From DATEZO01 sp035255485 (GTDB lineage Bacteria; Pseudomonadota; Gammaproteobacteria; Burkholderiales; Burkholderiaceae_D), in the NCBI GenBank assembly GCA_035255485.1, contig DATEZO010000187.1:1-32273 (forward strand): DNA of 32,273 nt, in the 5' to 3' direction. A program made the position numbers and the translations under genes. A model generated the notes under the pieces. That model did not search any database. It worked only from the letters and a program-made list of their open reading frames with translations, and was not told where the DNA came from. Positions 8,037 through 13,692 of the stretch are shown one piece after another. Numbering within the stretch: position 1 is the stretch's first letter; each line of letters begins with the position of its first letter.

Positions 8037-8668
8037 TGAATCTCCTTAACCAGCATTACAATTTGGCACGATTTTTCAACGCTATTGACATCGACGAATT
8101 ATGAAGAATAGGGTGGTTCTTCAGACAGTAAGGTCAGCTCTCATCAGATCCAGACCGTTTACGCTGTCAACAGAGCATGATGCAGAATAACGGGTTTTGA
8201 TTTATGTAAAAACCGATGTTTTAAGATGGGGCACTTCGGAAAAAGGAGAAGATTGGTAGCAATGATGACTTCTACCATGCAACCCTGCCTTGATCAGATG
8301 TACAAAAGCCGGGCAATAGTTAATGCGGCAGTCGCAAACTTATCGATTTACCATGTCGTCATCGCGACATCGTCAAAATTACACCATTAGATATGTGGAT
8401 GGCTTTTGATATTTAAAGACCGAGGTGAAACTTTGACGGAGAGTAAGCAGAACCTTGCTGCTGTGTCTAACGAAGTCGATGGATATATTTGATCACGGCA
8501 AATGATCGGGCCGGCACTATCTGATTCAAGCCCGTAAGGTTGGCAAGGCGGAAAAGCAAAGCGCCTTCCGCCGCCAGGAGACTTCTTCAATTGTTAAGCA
8601 GATCACTTTGCGCTTATCCGCTCCGCGGTCCTGATTGCCATTTATCCCATACCAGGCAACGATCTGGC
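8037..8668. other. 630-bp interval without a convincing gene
   Basis: This must contain the ftsH promoter, but I could not assign one with confidence. A 42-codon plus-strand frame from ATG 8261 has AAAAAGGAGAA upstream but no recognisable sequence. A small hairpin, ATGTCG (8353-8358) with CGACAT (8365-8370), is visible. A palindromic repeat copy lies at 8547-8572. No RNA gene was recognised, although the length would allow a small RNA. Confidence 0.4.
8547..8572 (+). repeat. GGCGGAA-type palindromic repeat, copy 1
   Basis: GGCGGAA (8547-8553) and TTCCGCC (8566-8572) form a perfect stem around AAGCAAAGCGCC. The 26-base unit is 24/26 identical to the minus-strand unit at 11548-11523 and is related to the unit at 9268-9302. 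This identifies a dispersed REP-like family. Confidence 0.75.
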
Positions 8669-9121
8669 TTATTTCACCTGGAGCAGTTCCACATCAAAGA
8701 TCAGATCCGAATCGGGCGGAATCACGCCGCCTCCGGCACCGCGCTTGCCGTACGCCAGCTCACTCGAAATGATCAACGTGCGCTTGCCGCCAACTTTCAT
8801 CCCCATGACACCCTGGTCCCACCCTTTGATCACGCGGCCTGCGCCGAGCTGGAATTCGAACGGCTGACCGGCATCGAGCGAGGAATCGAACTTGCGACCG
8901 CGCTGGTTGGCCGCCAGTGGCTTGTAGAACCATCCGGTGTAATGCACGACGACCGTCTCGCCGCCCCGCGCCTCCTGGCCAGTGCCAACCACGGTGTCGA
9001 TCTTGACTAGCGGCTGCGGCGCTTCCGCGATGGGCGTTGCCGTTGCGGTCTGGTCGGTTGCCTGCGCCATCGAAGCGGCGACTGCGCAAATCAGCGTGAA
9101 GAAGACGGAACGGAGATTCAT
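8669..9121 (-). CDS. Periplasmic FKBP-type peptidyl-prolyl isomerase
   Basis: A peptidyl-prolyl cis-trans isomerase of 150 residues that assists protein folding in the cell envelope. A signal peptide (MNLRSVFFTLICAVAASMAQA) directs export. The mature part is a single FKBP domain with the binding-pocket landmarks VVHYTGW, FDSSLDAGQPFEF, GRVIKGWDQGVMGM, the ELAYGKRGAGGGVIPPDSDL loop, and the final strand IFDVELLQV. The start is placed at ATG 9121 because AAAGAG lies just upstream and the signal peptide begins there; the in-frame ATG at 9136 has no ribosome site. No folding partner gene is adjacent, and a palindromic repeat copy separates it from the next upstream gene. Confidence 0.93.
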   Translation of the reverse strand: MNLRSVFFTLICAVAASMAQATDQTATATPIAEAPQPLVKIDTVVGTGQEARGGETVVVHYTGWFYKPLAANQRGRKFDSSLDAGQPFEFQLGAGRVIKGWDQGVMGMKVGGKRTLIISSELAYGKRGAGGGVIPPDSDLIFDVELLQVK

Positions 9122-9267
9122 GTTGTGCTCTTTCATTAAAGGAGAATCAAATCGCGTAAAAAACCGGCACTAATTGCCATCATAACGAAACATGATTGCC
9201 GGACTACGCCCGTGCGCTCATGTTGCATGCCAGATCGGTTCGGCCGATTCGGCAACCTCTTTGCAGT

Positions 9268-9302
9268 GTAGGGCGGATGAGCGCAGTGCTCCTCCGCCCT
9301 AT
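9268..9302 (+). repeat. GGCGGA-type palindromic repeat, copy 2
   Basis: TAGGGCGGA (9269-9277) pairs with TCCGCCCTA (9293-9301) around TGAGCGCAGTGCTCC. It lies just past the stop codon of the 405-residue gene that ends at 9311. It shares the GGCGGA arms and the GCGCAG core with the copies at 8547 and 11523. It could form a 3' hairpin on that transcript, but no T-run follows. Confidence 0.75.
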
Positions 9303-9310
9303 GATCGGCC

Positions 9311-10528
9311 TTATCGCGGCGAGTATGTGCGCACCCCGGCTGGCACGCTCTCTGCATCGAACCGGTGTGCAATCCGCACATCCCGAATACCAACAGTCAC
9401 CAGGCTGTCCGCGATATCGGTGATTGCGCTTTCCACAGTCTCGGTTCGGTTGAGTGGTTTGTCGATGGTGTTGATTGATGCACCAGTTGCCGCTGTGTGC
9501 AGGCTTACCCGCAGCACCGCGCCGTCATCCGCTTCCGTCGGCCCGACGATCGCCCTGGCGTCTTCTGGCGCTACCGTGTGTGCCTCCAGCGCCTGCTGCA
9601 CTTCCGATAGCAGCTGCAGCATCTGCAGCTCCCGCAGCGCTGCTTCCATTCCGCCATGGAACAGGTCCTGATATAGGAAATCGATCTGCACATCGCGTCC
9701 GTCGGTCACGAGGCAGCGCCGCAGCAGCGGTGTTACTTCTTGCGACCACTTCCGAAAGCACTCGGCACGCGTCTCGAAATAGAGGTCGGCTGCAGCCTCC
9801 TTTTCCGGCACCCGATAGAAGGGATCGTTCATGGTTTTCAACGCAAAGCCGAGCAGGAAGCGCAGTTCCATCGCGCTGTCCTCCTGCGTGAAGGTCGATG
9901 GCGGCCAGCCGCGCAGGCTGCCGGCGATGGCGTCGGCTGCTGCGGCCTTCTGGCGCGTCATGGCGTCGGACGCCTCGTGCACCATTGCGCTCAGCTGGCA
10001 GTAGCCGATGCGCTCGATTTCGTCGAGATGATAGGCATGGCTGACCAGCACCACGCTCGCCTTGCGGCTTTCGAGGCCACCTTCCTTGAAGCTGTCGCGC
10101 AACTGTTCGAATGCCTGTTCGTCCTGAAAGCATTGCTCGCTCTTCAGGCCGCCCGTCGTATGCACGAACAGCGGCACGACGAAGGCATTGACCTCCACAT
10201 CCGATCCGTCGTTGCGGCGAAACAAGACCGTGCCCGACAACTCCTCGACATGCTCGCGCAGCACGCGATAAGCCTTGGCGTCTTCCTCGTAGGTGCGCTC
10301 CAGCGCCTCGTCGAGCGCCGGTTCGCGCTGCTGCTGCAGGCACTTCTTGATGACCTTGCGCAGGTCTGAGTGCGTCTTTTGCAGGGCGTCCGGGAGCACT
10401 TTGTAGGCGTCGGACTCGCGCAGGCCGGGCGCCAGTTCGACCAGGCGGTCGGCCAGCGCTTCATTCGTCAGCTCGGTCGGCACGCCGGCTTTTGCGGCAG
10501 GTGAGTGTTTCATTCTTTTCATGGTCAT
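9311..10528 (-). CDS. Conserved hypothetical protein, possibly DUF2863
   Basis: This 405-residue soluble protein has no signal peptide, no membrane segment and no catalytic motif I can recognise. It is acidic and mixed helical/strand, with a central block (SGTVLFRRNDGSDVEVNAF) and a Leu/Gln-rich helix near residues 300-330 (LRELQMLQLLSEVQQAL). Size, lack of motifs and betaproteobacterial context make me think of the DUF2863 family, but this is recollection of the family type and not a match I could test. Three ATGs are possible starts (10528, 10522, 10513) and none has a good Shine-Dalgarno sequence. The gene is transcribed toward the FKBP gene, with a palindromic repeat in between. Confidence 0.75.
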   Translation of the reverse strand: MTMKRMKHSPAAKAGVPTELTNEALADRLVELAPGLRESDAYKVLPDALQKTHSDLRKVIKKCLQQQREPALDEALERTYEEDAKAYRVLREHVEELSGTVLFRRNDGSDVEVNAFVVPLFVHTTGGLKSEQCFQDEQAFEQLRDSFKEGGLESRKASVVLVSHAYHLDEIERIGYCQLSAMVHEASDAMTRQKAAAADAIAGSLRGWPPSTFTQEDSAMELRFLLGFALKTMNDPFYRVPEKEAAADLYFETRAECFRKWSQEVTPLLRRCLVTDGRDVQIDFLYQDLFHGGMEAALRELQMLQLLSEVQQALEAHTVAPEDARAIVGPTEADDGAVLRVSLHTAATGASINTIDKPLNRTETVESAITDIADSLVTVGIRDVRIAHRFDAESVPAGVRTYSPR

Positions 10529-10732
10529 GTCGGTGAGATTGGTTGCTTATCTGTTGTCAGAGCATAAATGGCAGCAGGCTCGCTGACTGTCCATCGTATC
10601 CGTTGAGCGGTATCTTTGCCTATGTCCGGAATAATTGCGTCGTTTCCGCCGGGTCGAGCGAGCGTAACAAGGGGATGCCGAGTTTGCCGGGCCCCAATGT
10701 GATCAATGCCCGGTAGTCAGTCATTTTGGTTG

Positions 10733-10763
10733 GTAGCCCGCATGGAGCGAAGCGCAATGCGGG
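10733..10763 (+). repeat. REP-type palindrome, GTAGCCCG family, copy A
   Basis: The unit starts GTAGCCCGCATGGAGCG and has stem arms CCCGCAT (10737-10743) and ATGCGGG (10757-10763). It matches the widespread bacterial REP family that begins GTAGCCCGGATG. Copy B lies 27 bases away in inverted orientation, so the two form a REP doublet (REPIN-like). Confidence 0.85.
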
Positions 10764-10768
10764 AGATT

Positions 10769-10966
10769 TCAACAGCATGAGGCATCATTGCCCGGATTGC
10801 GTTGCACTCCATCCGGGCTACGCTTGTCGTCATCGACCAGAAAGCCAAGCTTTCTTGCTTTTTCCACCGCCTCCGCGACCGCTTGGCGCACCAAGCGCTT
10901 CAGCATGGCGCTATCGCGCAATTTAGCTGCGACAGGATCATCTAAATCGATTGAATCATGTTCCAT
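10769..10966 (-). CDS. Small ORF downstream of zeta-toxin relic, tail formed by REP
   Basis: The 65-residue product begins with an acidic segment (MEHDSIDLDDPVAAKL) and a helix rich in Arg, Lys and Ala (RLVRQAVAEAVEKARKLGF). Its start overlaps the end of the zeta-toxin-like reading frame by 25 bases, so the two were probably co-transcribed and translationally coupled. Small genes next to zeta-type NTPases are sometimes partners or antitoxins, but I have no direct evidence of that here. The last 18 or so codons, from about 10822 down, are REP palindrome and spacer sequence. The original C-terminus therefore appears to have been replaced when the repeat arrived. It may be functional or a relic. 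Confidence 0.5.
   Translation of the reverse strand: MEHDSIDLDDPVAAKLRDSAMLKRLVRQAVAEAVEKARKLGFLVDDDKRSPDGVQRNPGNDASCC
10791..10821 (-). repeat. REP-type palindrome, GTAGCCCG family, copy B
   Basis: Read on the minus strand the unit starts GTAGCCCGGATGGAGTG, with stem arms CCCGGAT and ATCCGGG (10811-10817 and 10791-10797 on the plus strand). Compared with copy A, the stem base that differs (GCAT versus GGAT) is matched by the compensating change in the other arm (ATGC versus ATCC), so both hairpins stay perfect. Confidence 0.85.
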
Positions 10967-11491
10967 GTTGATGCCTCGAAAATTTGAGCGGGCTGGCCGG
11001 TTCCGTCTTCTGCGACCCGCTGTGTATTGGAAGTATCCGAATTATCGAACACCCGCCAATTGTTCGCGATAGGCAAATACATCGACCGAAAATTTTGTGC
11101 GCTACGCGCATACCGGCGCTCGATCACTTTTGACGCGCAACGCCACACGCTCCTGCGCCAGTGCTACGCTGTTCAGCCACACGGAAAACACATCGACGCA
11201 ATAACCCGTGGCTTTCAGTTTAGCCAGAAAAACAGAAAACGGACGGCTCGACAGCATGGATTCAAAGGCAAAACTCTTGCGGGCATCGGCCAGTTCGCTG
11301 ATACGTTGCAGCATGATGCGTCCGGCTTCAAATGCCGCGCCTTCCGGATTGAACGCGGAAAGCCCTGCGGCGATCTGGTCTGCGCTCATGAAATCGAGGA
11401 TGGAGAGATAGTCACGCAAGATCAGCGAGACAATGGTAGGTTTGCCTGCGCTGTTGGGGCCGCCGATGACGATAGAGTGGGGTTGGGACAT
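10942..11491 (-). pseudogene. Zeta-toxin-like NTPase, frameshifted by internal deletion
   Basis: The first frame (11491 to 11102) gives a P-loop NTPase of the zeta-toxin-like group: IVIGGPNSAGKPT, SADQIAAGLSAFNPEGAAFEAGR, and SFAFESMLSSRPF. It then goes out of frame after ERVALRVK. The homologous continuation, VIERRYARSAQNF and the NNWRVFDNSD segment, is in another frame and runs to the stop at 10942. In intact relatives about nine residues (a QGGHxIPE-type block) lie between these two parts, so a deletion of about 26 bases explains both the gap and the frameshift. The Walker A motif is also damaged, with GKP in place of GKT/GKS. An active kinase is therefore very unlikely. A small ORF overlaps the 3' end. 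Confidence 0.75.
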
Positions 11492-11522
11492 GTATTTCTG
11501 TATACGATTGAGTTTCTCATTC

Positions 11523-11552
11523 GGCGGAAGGCGCTGCGCTTTTCCGCCCTAC
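11523..11552 (-). repeat. GGCGGAA-type palindromic repeat, copy 3
   Basis: Stem arms GGCGGAA (11523-11529) and TTCCGCC (11542-11548) are followed on the plus strand by CTAC. On the minus strand the unit therefore begins GTAGGGCGGAAAAGCGCAG. It is nearly identical to copy 1 at 8547. Its TAG supplies the stop codon of the small lipoprotein gene at 11549. Confidence 0.8.
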
Positions 11553-11635
11553 GGCCCTTCCTCGGTACCGGATGTCGTGACAGAGGCACATCCGGACAAC
11601 AGAAGCGATAACGTAGAAATGACACTGGCACGCAT
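11549..11635 (-). CDS. Tiny lipoprotein, probably truncated by a repeat
   Basis: Twenty-eight codons encode an N-terminus MRASVISTLSLLLSGCAS: a short basic start, a hydrophobic core and a lipobox LSGC with Cys16. The product would be lipidated and anchored in the cell envelope. A perfect AGGAGG (11643-11648) lies 7 bases before the ATG, so translation should be efficient. The stop codon comes from the palindromic repeat at 11523-11552, so the gene was probably longer and the repeat cut it off. It could also be a genuine short entericidin-like lipoprotein. No family assignment is possible from the 12 residues after the cysteine. Confidence 0.55.
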   Translation of the reverse strand: MRASVISTLSLLLSGCASVTTSGTEEGP

Positions 11636-11677
11636 GGTTGTACCTCCTGCAAATATGGGGAGCAGATACGAACAACG

Positions 11678-11926
11678 ATGGGATGCAAACACCACCCTCA
11701 TCAGGATGAAGGCGTGCAGGAGTCATGCCAGAACCTGGCCAGCACAGGCGGCACGCAAGCGGCCTGTTGTTTGTTTTCAAGGGAATCGCAATGGGAAAAC
11801 CACGATGCGTTGATGAAACGGGATCAGGTCTTGCAATTCCACATGGACGATTGCAAGACCTGCCCCCGTTGGCGTGTGGAGCGGATACAGCGGCAGTCTG
11901 CGAAATTGGAGGAACAGTATCGTTGA
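11678..11926 (+). CDS. Small Cys/His-rich hypothetical protein
   Basis: This 82-residue frame is divergent from the tiny lipoprotein gene. It contains seven cysteines or metal-capable clusters, including GCKHHPHQ at the N-terminus and HMDDCKTCPRW near residues 56-66, followed by a charged helix. The HxxxCxxC arrangement resembles zinc- or iron-sulfur-binding zipper motifs such as the anti-sigma ZAS type, but the rest does not confirm that family. GGGAGC about 14 bases before the ATG is a poor ribosome site. I do not recognise the protein, and it may not be expressed. Confidence 0.4.
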   Translation: MGCKHHPHQDEGVQESCQNLASTGGTQAACCLFSRESQWENHDALMKRDQVLQFHMDDCKTCPRWRVERIQRQSAKLEEQYR

Positions 11927-11954
11927 TATCCGGAAGGGTTTTGCAGCCTGTTAT

Positions 11955-12209
11955 CTACCCAAGCGATTTCAGGGAAATGCCTTGTTCCGGGGTGCCCTCC
12001 AGATAATCATGGCCCGCATTGGTTAATCGCCAGAACCCCCCCTCTGATTCCGTGACCCATCCCTTGTCATGAAGCAGGTGCAGGTGGTGGCGAATGATTG
12101 ACTGTTCCGCGTTCAAGCGCTGGGCGACCCCGGCAACGTTGATCTGCGGTTCCGGAGCGTCCAGAAGCTTTCCTAGAATCGCTTCCATGAGCATGTGATC
12201 TCGTTTCAT
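11955..12209 (-). CDS. Winged-helix protein, DUF2513-like
   Basis: From ATG 12209 the product is 84 residues. The start MKRDHMLMEAILGKLLDAPEP, the central VAGVAQRLNAEQSIIRHHLHLLHDKGWV recognition-helix region and the ending FWRLTNAGHDYLEG follow the pattern of DUF2513 proteins. These are small winged-helix proteins often found in prophages and genomic islands. A regulatory or DNA-binding role is inferred from the fold. An earlier start in the same frame (ATG 12233 or a TTG further up) is possible, because neither start has a clear Shine-Dalgarno sequence. Its position beside insertion-sequence relics fits an accessory origin. Confidence 0.65.
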   Translation of the reverse strand: MKRDHMLMEAILGKLLDAPEPQINVAGVAQRLNAEQSIIRHHLHLLHDKGWVTESEGGFWRLTNAGHDYLEGTPEQGISLKSLG

Positions 12210-12466
12210 GGCTTTGACAATGGCAAAAAACGCCATCTTAGCGGAATTGGCACGGCACACGCACGCGCACGAAGATTGAAATCGCAGGTGCGGTGCGGAC
12301 ACCGGTTTGAAGAATGATCAGATGGACTATCGATCGCTGTCGTTGTGGTGCCATGGTACCCGGAGTGCGTCCAGCGCTTGCTGCCACAAACCCGATTCAC
12401 AACGTCGTATAAGCGAGATGCGGATAAACCCTTCACGTACAGAGAGCGTAGATACTGTTATTCCGG

Positions 12467-12606
12467 TCAAGCGCCTTGCAACTCGGGGTTAAACAGTTTA
12501 TCCGATTTCAGCACGCCAAAGGCGACATGAACAAGCTTGCGCATCATGGCGCCGATGATGAGCTTGGGCGGCTTGCCGCAAGCAGCCAGGCGTTGCCGAA
12601 AGCGCC
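12467..12606 (-). pseudogene. C-terminal relic of an IS110-family transposase
   Basis: The minus-strand frame ending at 12467 reads FRQRLAACGKPPKLIIGAMM, then RKLVHVAFGVLKS and a short tail. This is the characteristic C-terminus of IS110/IS116/IS902 transposases (the GKPxKxxIGAxMRKL signature). The rest of the roughly 340-residue enzyme, including the DEDD catalytic domain, is absent. Upstream sequence in this frame does not match, and the IS5-family relic begins within about 50 bases. It cannot transpose. Confidence 0.8.
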
Positions 12607-12653
12607 GTCCCCAATCGATTTTAGAATGCGCTGCGGTTTGCGCAACGGTCGTC

Positions 12654-13235
12654 CGGCCGGCCAGCAATGGGCGGCAGGCCATCAAGCAATGGCATGAGCT
12701 GGGTCGAGTCATGACGATTCGCGTCCGTGAGTATCACATTCAACGGCGTACCGTTGGCATCGACGACGAGGTGATGCTTGCTGCCCGCTTTGCGCTGATC
12801 AGTCGGATTGGGCCTTGTTTTTTCCCCCGTGCACGGCCCGCACCGATGAGCTGTCGGCAATCACGCGCGAGAAATCGATCCGGTTGGCATGGCGCAGCTT
12901 GGCCAGTAGAACGCGATGCAGCCTGGTCCAGACCCTCGTCTGTTACCAGTCGCGCGCCCGGCGCCAGCACGTCATGCCGGAGCCGTATCCCATTTCCTGG
13001 GGCCGCAGCTCCCAGGGCAATCCGGATTGCAGGATGAACAGAATGCCGGTGAATACGCGCCGCTCGTCGAGCCGCTTGCGTCCGGCAAGCGTCTTGTGCG
13101 GCGGTGGCGGCGGAAGCAAGGGACGGACGATTTCCCATAGTTCATCATCAACCAGTTCGCGTGCCATGTTGTCGCTCCACAGAACTTGCTGGAAAGACAA
13201 TTGGGCCGCAATTATTCGATTTTGTTAGGCACTCT
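12654..13235 (-). mobile_element. IS5-family element relic, transposase broken
   Basis: The transposase starts at about ATG 13189 (MARELVDDELWEIVRPLLPP) and matches the IS5/IS427 type. It is interrupted by an in-frame TAA at 12943-12945 after RRARDW. The same frame continues homologous (VWTRLHRVLLAKLRHA, IADSSSVRAVHGGK) up to a single-base frameshift in the A-run near 12820. It resumes in another frame with PNPTDQRKAGSKHHLVVD and ends abruptly after GLPPIAGRP. The last third, including the catalytic Glu, is missing. AGAGTGCCTAACAAAATCG at 13235-13217 resembles the terminal sequence of this group and abuts the stop codon of the IS3 orfA relic, so the element probably landed there. Confidence 0.85.
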
Positions 13236-13438
13236 TATGACTTGAAGCGGCGGTCGAGCTCCGCCTGGGCGAAAAACGCACTGGCCAGCTTCAATATCTC
13301 GTTGGCACGGCGTAGTTCCTTGACTTCACGTTCCAGCGCCTTGACGCGCTCACGTTCGTCGCTGGTCACGCCTTCTCGCTGACCAGTATTCACCTCGTGC
13401 TCGCGCACCTCGGGGGAAAACTTGTTTGACTTCTTCAT
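13235..13438 (-). pseudogene. IS3-family orfA with internal deletion
   Basis: The 67-residue product begins MKKSNKFSPEVRE and ends with ERVKALEREVKELRRANEIL and the FFAQAELDRRFKS tail, the leucine-zipper end of IS3-family OrfA. Intact relatives of about 100-110 residues carry a helix-turn-helix segment of about 45 residues between these parts. Here it has been removed in frame at about 13397, next to a repeated GAGGTG. No orfB follows, because the IS5 relic begins at the stop codon. The product lacks its DNA-binding domain and cannot support transposition. Confidence 0.85.
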
Positions 13439-13488
13439 GGCTCCATTCTCTCAGACAAAGAAGCCTCCACATTTCCCGGGGCGGTTCA
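13439..13488 (-). mobile_element. Left terminal region of the IS3-family relic
   Basis: Minus-strand TGAACCGCCCCGGG (13488-13475), followed by the TGTGGAGGCTTC and TGTCTGAGAGAATGGAGCC segments, resembles the left terminal inverted repeat and leader of the IS3-family group whose OrfA follows. The outer boundary at 13488 is inferred from the usual TG start. No matching right end is present in the window. Confidence 0.65.
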
Positions 13489-13590
13489 GCATGCTGCGAA
13501 ACGCAACTTAACGTTGCCGAAGCTGGATTTAATGGGAGGGGCGATGCGTTTCCGACACTGGCTCTGAATCGCATCTGAGGAATCATGTAA

Positions 13591-13632
13591 TAAAAAAGGG
13601 CACTTAAAAAGGGCACTTAATAAGTGCCTTTA
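13591..13632 (-). terminator. Rho-independent terminator of glnS
   Basis: GGCACTTA (13612-13619) and TAAGTGCC (13621-13628) form a strong stem. On the minus strand it is followed by CTTTTT. The 12-base AAGGGCACTTAA half is repeated directly just beyond it (13596-13607), with a second T-run. The structure lies about 60 bases downstream of the glnS stop. The duplication may give a tandem terminator or an alternative pairing. Confidence 0.8.
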
Positions 13633-13692
13633 TGCTAACTGTGACGGGTTTTGCGAACAGAAATCGAAGTGAAATCCGAAACAAGTACAGTG

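Noticed and set aside
8261..8389. A 42-codon plus-strand frame with AAAAAGGAGAA upstream
   Set aside because: The spacing to the ATG is long and the product shows no motif, signal peptide or membrane segment.
10620..10724. A 34-codon minus-strand frame beginning MTDYRALITLGPGKL just beside REP copy A
   Set aside because: It has protein-like composition but no ribosome site, no recognised family and a length that chance explains; it may be a gene remnant but cannot be supported.
10769..11491. An intact toxin-antitoxin system
   Set aside because: The toxin-like gene is frameshifted, lacks conserved residues and has a damaged Walker A, and the partner's C-terminus is made of repeat sequence.
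11027..11611. A 194-codon plus-strand frame across the zeta-toxin relic
   Set aside because: Antisense to recognisable zeta-toxin-like sequence and runs through a palindromic repeat.
12815..12828. The A-run frameshift in the IS5 transposase as a programmed frameshift site
   Set aside because: Restoring the frame needs a +1 shift, not the -1 shift typical of IS elements, and there is also a nonsense codon and a truncation, so decay is the simpler explanation.
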